Assembly (NCBI GenBank): GCA_013396915.1
Contig: VWZL01001358.1
Location: 186,001 to 250,000, forward strand
Source of the DNA: Stercorarius parasiticus
Lineage: Eukaryota; Chordata; Aves; Charadriiformes; Stercorariidae
DNA length: 64,000 nucleotides
Reading direction: 5' to 3'
How positions within the stretch are numbered: the stretch's first letter is position 1; each line of letters starts with the position of its first letter. The notes beneath the pieces were generated by a model, which did no database searches, was not told the origin of the DNA, and saw only the letters and a program-made list of their open reading frames with translations. Made by a program: the position numbers and the translations under genes. Positions 1-11,845 of this stretch are shown here, piece by piece.

Positions 1-3000
1 GGAGATATATGTTCCCTCTTGAGGCCCACAACTCGAAACTTTTATTCATATATACTCGCCCCCTTGCCTTCAAGACGACAATCTTTGTCATCATGATTAC
101 ATGCAAGATTGTTTCTGCAGAATTGGATGGTTTGGGTTTGTTTTATCCTAATTCCAGCTTAAATTTCACTCGGACAGCAACAACAACAAAAACCAACACA
201 AATGCAGGCTGTTTGCTCTTTTTGAAGGGAAAACGTAGGACAGATGTTCCAAACCATATTTAGATTTTAAAGCTCAGAATTAACACCTTGAATTTCAGCC
301 AGAAATGATCTTAGTCTTGAGGCTGAAAGTCCTTAGTCTTGGGAGTCGATAAATCAGTCATGACAAGCCTGAACCGGCTATGGTTTATTATAAAATCAAG
401 CTTGATTATCTACTTGAGGTAATTAGACAGACCAGAACAAAAGGACACAAAGTTAAAAGGCAACATATGTAGAAAGAACTGGAAGACATATTTTACTTTA
501 CACAGGCTGGTGAATAGCAAGAATGAACTTGTACTTGTACTTGAGATTTTTTCATATACTGAATTCTGGCTAATAACATAAAGGGACCCTGCAATATTTA
601 TAATAAGCAATTTACTAAACCAGCTACTCTTGGAGCTGCTCAGCTGCAGATTCCCATTCCCTGCTGCCTGCATGCAGCCCTGAAATCCAGGTGCAGCATC
701 CGAGCTCTCTCCTCTCACAACCCATGATCCTTCTCTAAGTCTCTAGAGGATTACAAAAGTATTAAAAGCACAGCAAAGAAAAAAAAAGGATGCTACAATG
801 TTTATTACATTAAAGGACAGCAACGCTGTGTTTGGGTATAAACATGCTAAATATCAGGGAACTGAAAGAAAATAAAATCTTTTTTTTTTTCCTGTCCTCT
901 TGATTTTGGAGGGTTTATTGTTATTTTTAAGGAATGTTTAATTTATTTATGGTACTGGCTATTCTAGCAGATGATAAAGTTGTAGGACATTCTGCAATGT
1001 CTTAAAAACACTTCTACAAAGCATGCTTGAAGTGCCAAAATTGTTATCAAAAGGCCCCAGAAAAGAAGATTTCAATGATTATTCCTGGAAAGGGCTCAGT
1101 CATGCAAGTCCAAGTATAGACCAATTCCCAAAAAAGAGCGTTTCCAATAGAAGGGTTAAATAGATTTGACAGATGCAGCTCAAAATAACCTCAACACTGC
1201 AGTTTGTTATAATATTCCACATTAATTTCTAGTGAAGTTAACCATTTGAAATACAATTGTCTCAGAGAAAACAAAAAGAGTTGGAGAAGCACATAAGTTG
1301 CCCTCTCCATCCACTGCAGCCTGGACCTCTCTCTTCTGAAACACAGCTCGTGCTGCCAGTTCTTTATAAAAAAGTTGAAAATAAGCACATCTGCACCTTC
1401 TCTCATGGCGCTGTCTCCTATAAATGCCAGAAAAGCTCTTGCATGTCCCTTTTCCCAATCCTTCTCTAAGAATCACAGCAGCATAGTCAAAGAGGCTGAG
1501 CAGGTAGGAATTGTCTCCTTGTTTCTAATGGGCACAATGGAGTTTGCCTGTTTCTCCGTGCCTGACTCAGCATATCAGATAAAACGAGTTAAACCGCTTT
1601 TTCACTTACCACCATATTACTGCTGTGCCAAGATACCTATAAAAAAAGCTACATAATAGGCAGGCAGCTCCGTAATCACTGCTGCTTTTCATGCCAGTCA
1701 GTATTATCCCATTGTTTCCATGCGGTCCCTTACCTACCTGGTTTATCTAAGTGAAAGAAAACAGACCATGTGCAATTTGGACCGGGACTGACTCCTAAGT
1801 GTTCAGACAGCATTTAACTTACTGGAGCTCTCTATCTCTAAGCCTTTTCTGAACACAAATAACAAATAATTACTAAATAATGTAGGCGTTCTGGTCAGGA
1901 GGAGGAGATTATTTATAAAGGAAAATCAGCTAGGGTCAAGAGAGCCATTTTTTAAGGAAAAAAAAAAAAACCGAATAAGAAATGTGCACATACAAGAAAG
2001 GCAAATAAAGTTGTCCTTGTTACACGAACAGCCCTATTAAATTTCTGAAGCCACAGTAACAGAATATCTTTAATATTTGGGCAGAACACAACCTAAATAC
2101 ATGATGCACAGTATTAAAGCATATTGTATACATTAAGTTTAATTATCTTTCACCTCCATGTCCACTAACAGAACTACTCCAGTGACCAGCTGCTTCCCAT
2201 TACAGAGACATTACTCAGAGCTGGTGATGTCACGCACATCATTTGTCACCACCGGAGCATGGGAAGGTGCAGCAAATCCACTGTTTATCTGAATGAAGTC
2301 AACATTAGCAAAGTATTATGTTACAAGCTCCCTCCCATGCCCAGGGATTAGGCTCGCTGAAGCCCAACTTTATTCTTCAATGAGGACCATCAAAAGACAT
2401 TTTTCCACACTGATCACCTCTGGTGGTAGTTCACAGACAGGCTCCTGCAGCGAACTGGATGTGCATCTTTATGCACTTTGTGAGATGTAATTCTCATGCA
2501 ATAAGCAAAGGGCATTTGAAGGACAGGTGGCAGAAAGAAAACCACGGCTATGCCCTTCATCCCAAGGTGAAATGTAGAAAGCAAGCTACACTTGCTTGCT
2601 CTCCAGGGGCCAAGCTCCAAGCACCAACCTAGCCCACACAGGCAAAGAGAGAGAGCGTGACTAGGGGAGAACAAAAGTTTTTATAGCCCTTGATTTGGGG
2701 TGGCTGCCTGGGGATTCATTCATATTCAAGTCTTCCCCTCCCAACAAAGCCTTGCTTGGTGACTCCCCCAGGCGGTGCCATCTGTGCCATCCCGATCACT
2801 GCGCTCTCCTGAGAGCACTCTGCAGGGACCGAGTTAACAGTCCTCTTGGGATGGCTGTGCCCATCTCCTGCAGGTCACCCACACAACCTGTTAACAGCTT
2901 TGGCTTTAGGGCTTCAGGTAGCGTCATCTTCACCTTTGCCACCCAGACACCGTTGACTGTGCTCAGCAGGCCACCGTCAAACAGTCTGCCATCAACAAGC

Positions 3001-3495
3001 CTTTTTTTTCCCCACATAAATACATACCCTTGCATTCATACCTTGCCTTTGATTAGTTAAAATGACCGGTTTGCTCTTTCTCTTGATTTCTATGCACAGT
3101 AACTCAGTTTTCCCATGAGCAAACTGTACACAGGGGTTACACTGGATTCCCCATGTCAGCCAAGGAACCTGGGAGCCTTGGATGGGGAGTGACGTTTGAA
3201 GGGAAAATGCTGCAAATAAGCTGTTCTCCAGCAGAAGCGAACAGTCGGTAGCAAATGGTTCCCAATAGCATCTTGGCTTACTTAATGCAACGGGGTGCTC
3301 GTAATTACTCACGGGCTTTCTTGTCTAGAATAAATAAGCGCATGGAAAATAGGGGGAATGGAGGCTTTCCAAAGTGAGATAAAAGATGGGAAAAACTTTT
3401 GCAAAAATAAAATATTTCCTTATGTTACTTTACTGTAACTTCAATCAGAAACATGTCAAACAGATTTTTGGTGGTATAATTACTAACAGCCAGGA

Positions 3496-3520
3496 ATTAA
3501 ATAAATAAATAAATAAAAAG
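3496..3520. repeat. (AAAT)n microsatellite
   Basis: About five tandem copies of AAAT, A-rich at the right edge. Confidence 0.8.
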
Positions 3521-4432
3521 TGCCAAAACATCCAAACAATATGGCTTGCATCATAAATTTATTCTGGTATTTTGAGACAATTAAGAAGAGTTATGCCAAA
3601 TAGTAATCAGTCTGTTTTCCTAAACTGTTAACTGGCCCGGACAAAAGTATAACAACAGAGAGAGAGATACCATATTCCAGAAAAAACCCTTACCTCACAT
3701 ACAACACAAGCTTTGCACTTAGTAATCCCCTTTCTGTGCCTCTGCTCACCTCTGAGTCTTGTTTATTTGGGACATCCAGCCCCTCATACCATGTTAAAAA
3801 GCACTATTTATCTTTAAGCACTGAGCAGATTTTAATCATTATCTTCATCCTTGGCCTCAATTAAGGTCTAATATAGAGGAGGCACTTGAATGACCTAAGA
3901 GGTACACTTAACCCTGAATAGTGTGTCAAAGGCACTTAGAGTTTCTGCCACATTTCCTTTGGCCGTTGAATCTCTCTCTCCTTTCTCTGTTGTAACCTGA
4001 CTGTGTTTGTTCCTAGCACTTTAATGTCCCCTGGTGTGAAGTCTCCTTGAGTAACACTCACATGATAGAAAGTGTGATTAACTCTGCAGGCGCTTTTCAG
4101 GTCAATGAAGAAAACCTACTTGTTACACTAATATATAATGCTTCTTTAGAGATGCTCCCAGTGGCTCTACATATTGGGATTCCCACAGTACCTATTCTCT
4201 TTCACTCTTGCTGCTCTCCTGTGTATCGATAATAAAAATACATAGTTTTATCTGGGTACAAGCTTGACTCTAATCCTTTAGAGTACGTTTTACACCTCTT
4301 TAATTATTCTGATTGGTCGCTCACATAATTTAAATGGGAAATCTTTTCCTCTTGACTAAAATGCAATGTTTCTGTAGTGATGACTATATAAATAAAAGTA
4401 TGAAGGAACTAGAATAAAATTAGGAAAATTAT

Positions 4433-4470
4433 ATGATTTTCTATATTATATATATATATATAAAAATCAT
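4433..4470. repeat. (TA)n tract inside a short inverted repeat
   Basis: A TA dinucleotide run is flanked by ATGATTTT on the left and AAAATCAT on the right. The whole segment can fold back on itself or extrude as a cruciform. Confidence 0.65.
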
Positions 4471-5461
4471 ACATACATTCAGAGTATGCCTTGCTACATT
4501 TCTCTTGCTCCATAGGCTGGCTTGTTAACGAAACACAATGCATAAAGCAGGTTGGGAAGCCACAATAGCCGTAAAGATGCCTTCCGAAGATACCTTGTAA
4601 CCTCCAGGGGTTTGCAAAACCTACGGAAAACTCTGCAGATTTCATTAAGACTTTTTATACCTTCTTTTACTGCCAGATGTCAAGCCAGTACAGCGTTCAC
4701 AACAAGGGTAAACACGCTGTACGCTACCCTGCCACCGGGCTGCTGAACTCTTCCAGCAGCTGCTTGTGGTCTGCAGCTTATGGGGGCGGGGGAACACGAG
4801 TGTCCCCCACCTCCGCCAGCTGCCTGTGCTCTTCAAAAGCTTACATCAGGAGCGTGCTAAGCTTTAGTCACAAATTATAGACGCTCAAGCTTTATTTTCT
4901 AAAAGGAAAAAAATGACTGCCTTCAGGTCATAATACAGGTGGCTCACTTTAAAACTTTTGTGCATAGACCCTGCATCAATTAACAGGAGCTCAGTATTAA
5001 TTACAGAAAAGGAAGCTGTGTTTTGTTAGGCGTGTCTTGGACGATCCAAGTTATGTGCTCGTTGGCACATTGGTTCAGTGGCTAAGCAATGAAGTGTAGA
5101 AAAAGGAAGCTTTAATAGGTAATGGGATAGCATGGGTAAAACGAAATGAGATGCCAGATGGTTATCAGGGGCTCCAAGCCTCCAGTAATGGAGAGGCCAC
5201 AGAAGAAGTATACACACGAGAGCTGGCAGAGTCTTCTGGCCGGATGACTTCTTAAAGTCTTCAGCATCCCTTAATGTACAGTCTCTCTTTGGGGAACTGC
5301 TGAGTATAATCAAATATACCTTGATTTCCTACTTTATTTGATTTTTCTTCATTAACGTTACAGAAATAGTACACAACCAGAACAAAGAGGGATATGTTTA
5401 CAATTTAGTCAGCCTATGACGATCTGCAGTTGACAATAATTCATAAAGCATGCCTCATCTA

Positions 5462-5560
5462 TTTTATGGCAGAAAGACACTGAAGCTTAAAGGACTTTTC
5501 CATAGCCAAGGCAGACTGGTGAGGGAATTCTTAAGTCTCAGCCCACCCTTGATTTTTCTC
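5462..5560 (-). mobile_element. Possible MIR/CORE-SINE fossil
   Basis: On the plus strand, 'ggcagaaagacactgaagc', then 'aaaggacttttccatagcc', then 'aaggcagactggtgaggg' follows the layout of a reversed MIR: an 'aaactgaggc' block, an 'acttgcccaaggtcac' block and a 'gctggtgag' block. It is heavily diverged, so the assignment is tentative. Confidence 0.45.
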
Positions 5561-8500
5561 AAATAATCCCTACATCTTCTCCTCTGCATAGGAATCAGTG
5601 ATATTGGTGAGATAATCAGTGAGATACTGGAGTGAGTAGGAGAAGGAAAAGCCACCACGCTAGTCCTCTCCCTGATATGCCGATGACACGGAAAAATGCT
5701 TGAAACTAATTGGAATCTGAATATAGTGATTGCCTTGAGTTACAATCTTCATTCTGAAGGAAGAGAGAGTCTGAATATTACTTCTCCAAAGACTTGGAGG
5801 TCTTGAGCTAATAAAATTCAGGGAGGGAAATTTAACTTCGTGTCTTAGGAATTAAGAGGCTCTAGATCAAAACTCCAGAAATTTTTCTGTTGTCAAAAAG
5901 TAAGCCTGGGGTTGCAGTTTCAGGATGGCAATCACTTATTGTCAGAGGTGCTGCTTCCAAAAGTGAAGTTTTGCTGAGTTATGACTTAATTTGAAAATAT
6001 AACCTCTAGTTTGGGGAACCCTGTTCCATATATTAATGCTCAAGAGGACAGCCCATCAGAGGGAGAAGCACTTCAGCGCTGATTTGCCTTGTACATCTCT
6101 CCCTGTGAAGTATCTGATACCCAACACTGTCAAAAGCACAATCCTGCGCGAGGTGACCTGATTGGAACTGACAGCTCCTATGTTCCACTGAAATCAGGTC
6201 AAAAGACAAGTGTGTGGGGAAAGCAAAGACAAATGGAAAAACAGAAAGGTTGATGTAAGTGTCTAGTATTTCATAACCTCCAGTGTCTAAAAAATACACG
6301 CCTGAGGCCACAAAAATGGTGTGTGTTTTTTCTATACCTTTTGGTAAGCAAGATGTTAGGCTTCAAAGCTTTCTAGTCTCTTGATTTCACTAGGATTTTG
6401 TACAAGTGGTCAAAGTCTAACTTCAGCAAAAATAAGACTGGAGACCACCGAAAATTTTAGTATCTTGAGGCTGAGGCACATTGGCCAGACCCACACGGAA
6501 AAGTGTGCCTTAATCATTATCCTGTAAGTAAGTAAAGGCATCAGTTTTCAGGCATACCCTTGACTTCTAGGCAGATCTATAACTTTCATCTTGGATGTCT
6601 GCCCTTGTGGTTTGTTATTTTTCTCTGTAAGAGCACAAATATGTGGCACAGGGCATGAGCTTAACTAAGTCTAAAAGAATTACCACTTATGTACCACTCT
6701 TCACGTTCATTTGTACTGGGGAACTTTTTGACATATACCATTTTTGACTAACCAATGTTTAGGTCATCTAAGTCATTCTGGAGGAAAGAATCTCAAAATC
6801 AACGGTTCATTAGTGAAAGAACAACTAAACCAAACCGGAGAAGTAAATAATTTTCCTGGCAGGATGTCTTCCTTTAGAAAAGAGGTGACCTCATGCCATT
6901 TGCTGAAACAAATGAAAGCACAAGAACACTAAATTCAGCAATGCCAGAATTGTCTTTAAAAAGTACCAATGCAAAAAGCACAATAAAACTTTCTCAGCTG
7001 GCCTGAGGTCACTGAGTTTTTCTGCTAGTCCTAAAATGTAACAAAACAGCAGGCTTGAATGTACTTGAAAGATGTGTTTGAATCACAGTTGCCGAGTGCA
7101 CAAAGAGGATTCAGATCTCAAAAAGGTGAAGTACAAACTATCCTTCCCCTCTCACCTGACCATTTTCCTCCAAGTCTCAAAGCGTAGAAAACATCAATTT
7201 TAAGGCCTGGATAATTCAAAAGCAGTTTAGCAGATTTTCTCCAACCTTTCCAGAATTTTTTTTCCTCTGGGCTGAGATCAACCGTGAGAAATTTCAGCCC
7301 AAAAGGCAATTTTTTGGAAAAAATTATAACCTGCTGAAAGGGGAGGTTTAGAATGAAAGTGCTTTTCAGCCATAACCATTCCACATCAATCTTTAACACT
7401 TTAACTAATGCATTATTAAACTACAGTTTATTGTATGAATTATGTATATATAATGTATAAATGCATAGATTAGAGTATATGTAATGCAGTAGACAAATAT
7501 TATGGAAAAAGGTAGCCTTTCTGATTAACAGTAAGTGTAAGCAAAATATATGTAGAAACAGAACAGATATTACACAACTATTAACAAGAATCCATCTTTA
7601 CAAATGAAAAGCTCTGACATTTGCCCAGATCAAAAATCCAATTTTACAGCACTGGGAGATAAGGAATTAAATAGAGTACAGATACCATCTAAACTGGTAT
7701 TAAGAGGTTAGCAGTCCTTAAAATTGATTAGTTACCAAGACCAGACAGCCTGCATCCCAGGCGGTGAGAAAAGCATTGGCCAGATGTTGCGGAAGCTTTA
7801 GTTGTGATTTTAACAAACTCTCGGGCTAGGCAAGAGCTTCACAGATTGCGAAGTGGGGACCATAACTCTGTTACAAGGCAGGCATCCCAGCATGTTACAC
7901 AGCAGCCAAGCTAACAACAGTTGCGAAAAAAAAGCCATCAAAAACCTTTAAAAAGACTTAGTAGATCATACGGGCTCCATACCTAAGGGGAAAAAAAAAC
8001 CCCACCCGGCAATTTAGGAATTAGGAACCGATTGCCTTGGGGAAGGAAAGGCTGTGAATGGATAAGTCCTTTGAAAACTGAAAGATCAGGGAACTAAGAG
8101 ATATGTCAGGATACAGATGAGTACCATACACCAAATTTCAAACTACGGCAGGTTATGTAAAGATATCCAGGAAAGATCACTCTCTCTCCAAGATTAATCT
8201 AAACTACTTACTGCTCTCCTAGCTGTCATCAAGGAAGGAAAAAAAAAGAGTAGGATAAATTTTTAAAGACAGACAAAAAGTTAGCGCTGGGACATGAGTG
8301 TGTCATTTTCATCTCCGAGAAATGTCACAGATGACAGTAGCAAAAGCAATACGTGACTGCTGACAAAGATAAGTTCATTACTAGGATTAATAGCAAAAAA
8401 AATGAAAAAAGTCAGAAAGGGCTAAGGACCGGTTAGATATTTGGTTGAACATGGCGATGCAAACTCTCATTGAATGCAGATATTGTAAATGTATTATAGC

Positions 8501-9163
8501 AAATAAGTCTGTAAGTCTTTTCATGGTAAATTGTGGTTTTGCCATTATGGATTTGCCATGAAGAAAATGTGTCAAAAACTTACGAATCTTAAGGAAATAT
8601 AATGTGGTGTCAAAGCACCTATTTACCTTGAAAATGCAAGACAGTCTCAAACAAAGGCAAGCAAAAGGAAAGAAAAGAAGTTATTCTGCACCCGTAGAGA
8701 AATCAGGCAGCACTTCAGCAATTAATATTTATTACTTGTGGCACCTTTCATACATTGAAAATGCTGAACAAATACCAACTGACCTGTACAACACTCCTAC
8801 AATACGTGATACACATAATTATGGAAATTATAGTAGGGAGCTGGCAATGAAATAAAGTCCTGGAGATCCTCCCTTGGGGGAAAAAGCATTGCACATGAGA
8901 TGAGGCCGCCATGTAGGGACTGTATAGCACATCTGAGGACACAGTTTACACCGAAACTGGAGAGACAGAGGAAGAGAGGAAGACAAAAAGGTGGGCAAAC
9001 CTCCACGGGATATGCATCTGAGATGCTTATAAATGAAAGCAGCAGAAGATGACTTTGACATGTGGCTATTTTCAGGTTTGGAGATAATCACATTCAAGCT
9101 AAGCGTGGCACCTGCAGGCAAAGCCCCACGAGAAAATGGAAAAAGCTGGCTCCCCACTAGCAT
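5561..9163. other. ENOX1: ENOX1 intron, no gene seen
   Basis: AT-rich intronic sequence. I see no coding exon, RNA gene or repeat family that I can name. A short A-rich block lies near 7988-7999. Confidence 0.55.
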
Positions 9164-10090
9164 GTAGAATCACAAGATGTCCTGAGTTGGAAGGGACCAA
9201 CGATCATCATCAAGTCCAACTCCTGACTCCACGCAGGCAAGTTAAACCATATATTGAAGAGCATTGTCCAAACATTTCTTGAAAACCAACAGGCTTTGGG
9301 CCATGACCACTCCCCTGAGGAGCTTGTTCCAGTGTTTGAGCACTCCCACAGTGAAGAACTGTTCCCTAACAACCAATCTGAACATCCCCTGATGCAACTT
9401 TAAGCCATTCCCTCGCATCCTATCACCGGACACCAGAGAGAAGAGATCAGCACCACCCTCTCCACTCACCCTCATGAGGAAGTTGTAGACAGCAATGTCT
9501 ACATTCAGCATCCTCTTCTCTAATCTGAACAAACCTAGCATCCTCAGTTGCTCCTCTTAAGTCTTACTCTGTAGTCCTTTCACCATCTTTGTTGCCTCCC
9601 CTTGGGCACGCTCTAATATTTTTATATCCATTTTACCGCACACAGCGCTCAAGGTGAGGCTGCACCAATGCTGAGTAAAGTGGAACAATCACTTCTTTTG
9701 ACCGGTTAACTACACTGTCCTTAACGCACGCCAAGTTGGCCCTTTTGGCCGCCAGGGCACATTGCTGACTCATATTGAGCTTCCCATCAACCAAAAACCC
9801 CAGATCCCTTTCTGCAGGGCTGCACTCCAGCCTCTTGTCCCCTAATCCACACATATATCCAGGATAACACCATCCCAGCTGCAGAATCCGGCATTTATCC
9901 TGGTTAAACATCATACAGTTGATGATTGACCACTGCTCTGATCTATCCAGATGTCTACATTAGGCCTCTCTACCCTCAAGGGAATCAATGGCTCCTCCTA
10001 ATTTAGTATCATCAGCAAATTTAGTGTGGACTCAACTCCTGCATCCAAGTCATTGATAAAAACATCGAAGAGAACGGCCTCCCCAGGAGC
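9164..10090 (-). mobile_element. CR1 LINE, 5'-truncated, minus strand
   Basis: The left edge is the reverse complement of a CR1 3' end (TAGAATCACAAGATGTCCTG, then 'agttggaagggacc'). The minus-strand frame at 9633-9914 keeps the CR1 reverse transcriptase C-terminal region: FNQDKCRILQLG, then ERDLGFLVDGKL, then SQQCALAAKRAN, then VPLYSALVQPHLE. Stops and frameshifts break the frame on both sides. CR1 elements are normally 5'-truncated on insertion, and this one starts inside the reverse transcriptase region. It has the same orientation as ENOX1. Confidence 0.93.
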
Positions 10091-11239
10091 GGATGGCTTT
10101 GCTTGTTTCTTTTAATTGGGAGCATGGGGTTAAAGCCAGAGACCAAGAATCAGTTCATGGCCTCCACCAGCTAAAATCTCTGCTTGAGACTGATTCATTA
10201 TAAATCAGCTTTCTTGCAGCTTAGTTTACCCGCCTGTAAAACAGGTAGTTCAGAGCCAGACCGTCAGCTGTGAACTGGCACAGCTCCACTCAGTTCCCAG
10301 TCTCAGAAGGGGACATATTTGGCCAAAATTAAGTGTCACACATCCCTGGTGAGGGAGGCAGAGTGATTTACATCATGACCTGGCTCAGCGCATCCATGTC
10401 TACATGGATGGGCGCGGACGTGACAGGATGCTGCTCTCATCCAGATGTTGCACAGCTCTTAAGCTGAAGTGGCAATGCAGCTTCCAGAGGGGATCTGTCA
10501 TATGCCTGGCATGTGGCTTGTGTCTAAAGGGCACCCACCCATATAAAAATAATTTTTCTCTACCTCATGGGAGCAATGAAGTTTTCTTAATCCCAACTAA
10601 TCAGGCCTTTACTGTTGACAATGAAGTCTGATATGTTCAGGCCTGTCTGTGAAACACTGCTAGTTTCAAAATATTATTTTTATTACTGTTAGAATAAGCA
10701 ATCCCCTGCAAAGCTCTCCCAAACTGTGTTTGGGAGGTGAAAGAACAAAATCAAATGAGAACAACCTCTTGAAATTCAATTTATGGAGTGAGGCAGAAAG
10801 TAAATAAGCACACACCTGATAGGAAAGCTTCACTTCGCTAATATCAACTAAGCATATGAATTGAACGGGCTTCATAATTTTCTGCCCAATTAAACATAAC
10901 TTCAAATTCTTTCTCCGGTCAAGAGTTCCCAGCCGAGGGTATTCCTTGGCAGAACCTCAAGACATCCTGCTTGTACAGAGAAACAGAAACAAACATTTCT
11001 CTTATGTGACCTGCCTCTGGTCTTGACCCAGCATAAGGATTGACAGTTCTGTTGTTTAATTTCCTGAAAGAGTTTTGGCTTTTCCACAAGGTTAAAATAT
11101 AATATGGATTATATGCCTACTACAAGAAGAGACTAATACACAGTATGCAATATTAATCATAGGTGATGTTTTCAGAATATAAAAATATAATATACTTGGA
11201 AATCATTCCAGATATTTTTAAAAGGACCCAAAGAATTCA
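10091..11239. other. ENOX1: ENOX1 intron close to the exon
   Basis: No gene is seen. A short stretch at about 10210-10250 (CAGCTTAGTTTACCCGCCTG followed by TAAAACAGG) resembles the MIR 'cagtttccccatctgtaaaatggg' core on the plus strand, but it is too short to be sure. Confidence 0.5.
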
Positions 11240-11269
11240 TTTTAAAGAGATCAAGAGGTCTCTTTAAAA
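11240..11269 (-). other. Perfect 11-bp inverted repeat just inside the intron
   Basis: The arms are TTTTAAAGAGA (11240-11250) and TCTCTTTAAAA (11259-11269), perfectly complementary, with an 8-nt spacer. On the ENOX1 transcript this would be a stem-loop about 15 nt downstream of the donor. The repeat is seen in the sequence; any role in splicing is inferred. Confidence 0.6.
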
Positions 11270-11277
11270 CAGAAAAA

Positions 11278-11286
11278 TCTTACCTG
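11278..11286 (-). other. ENOX1: ENOX1 exon 5' splice site
   Basis: The minus strand reads CAG followed by GTAAGA, a strong consensus donor. It fixes the exon end at 11284. Confidence 0.85.
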
Positions 11287-11421
11287 TCACAAGCTGTTGT
11301 CCAGCTAGTCCTACTGGAACCATCCCAAGGTTATTCATAGCTGTGGCCCAAGCCGTCGGATCAGTGACTGACATGTTAAGTTGTGTGGTATCTATAGCTA
11401 TACTTCCCAAACCATCAGCTG
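11284..11421 (-). CDS. ENOX1: ENOX1 internal coding exon (46 codons, phase 1 at both ends)
   Basis: Read on the minus strand, this exon encodes a peptide containing DGLGSIAIDTTQLNMSVTDP and, further on, ending AGQQLVT. From memory this matches the N-terminal region of vertebrate ENOX1, just after the poly-alanine stretch and ahead of the RNA-recognition-motif-like domain. ENOX1 is known as a cell-surface and secreted copper-dependent hydroquinone (NADH) oxidase with protein disulfide-thiol interchange activity. This exon lies outside the catalytic motifs. The acceptor is TTTTCTTGCAG and the donor is ACAG followed by GTAAGA. Length is 138 bp; it enters and leaves in phase 1, so skipping it would keep the frame. 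Compared with the human protein as I remember it, the end differs slightly (GLAGQQLVT versus GLPGQQLVS). The adjacent ENOX1 exons are not visible in the window. Confidence 0.92.
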
Positions 11422-11424
11422 CTG
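11419..11424 (-). other. ENOX1: Tandem NAGNAG splice acceptor of the ENOX1 exon
   Basis: The minus strand reads TTCTTGCAGCAGCTG, so two acceptor AGs sit 3 nt apart. The first starts the exon at 11421 and the second at 11418. Choice between them would add or drop one alanine codon in the poly-alanine stretch without changing frame. The arrangement is read directly from the sequence; its use in transcripts is inferred. Confidence 0.7.
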
Positions 11425-11643
11425 CAAGAAAAGAAATGCACTGTAAGTAAAAAAATAGAAAACGCACCAGGATTTTTAACCCAAACCTGCAGTGAAAATG
11501 AGATATCGCAACCACTGCTTATTTGGTTGTGGTTTTTTTGTTTCTTAATTATGATTCACCTTTTAGACCATAGATAGGAGTGCTTGGTATTGCATAGGAA
11601 AACATGAAGACATTGGAAATATTCAACAGACATAAAATGAAAC
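11422..11643 (-). other. ENOX1: Intron upstream of the ENOX1 exon, with a competing acceptor
   Basis: The minus strand carries a strong pyrimidine tract (TTTCTATTTTTTTACTTACAG) that ends in an extra AG at 11442-11441, 19 nt before the expected acceptor. The rest is featureless. Confidence 0.6.
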
Positions 11644-11845
11644 AAGAGTGGTTCAGGCTGGTTATATAGAAAATGTTTTCACCATGAGGACAGTGAAGCA
11701 GTGGAACAGGCTTCAAGACTCAACTTGATAAAGCCCTGAGCAACTGGTCTGACCCTATGGCTGGCCTTGCTCTTAGCAGGAGGTTGGACTGGAGACATCC
11801 TGAGGCCCCTCCCAACCTGAACGAATCCTCCTGCAATCCTCTGAT
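11644..11845 (+). mobile_element. CR1 3' fragment, plus strand
   Basis: The segment follows the CR1 3' end: GGTTCAGGCTGGTTATATAG, then TTTTCACCATGAGGACAGTG, then AAGCAGTGGAACAGG, and finally GACATCCTGAGGCCCCTCCC plus 'aacctga'. It is diverged, and no clean octamer tail is left. It is opposite in orientation to ENOX1. Confidence 0.85.

Larger units (their letters stand above)
1..5461. other. ENOX1: ENOX1 intron, no gene seen
   Basis: AT-rich intronic DNA downstream of the ENOX1 exon (the gene reads right to left). I see only simple-sequence tracts: an AAAT run near 3496-3520 and a TA run near 4443-4462 flanked by complementary arms. No exon with ENOX1-like coding content was recognised. Confidence 0.6.

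Noticed and set aside
1..11283. Looked for the next ENOX1 coding exon (downstream on the minus strand)
   Set aside because: No stretch matching the following ENOX1 residues (proline-rich segment, then the RNA-recognition-like domain) was found by eye; it probably lies outside the window.
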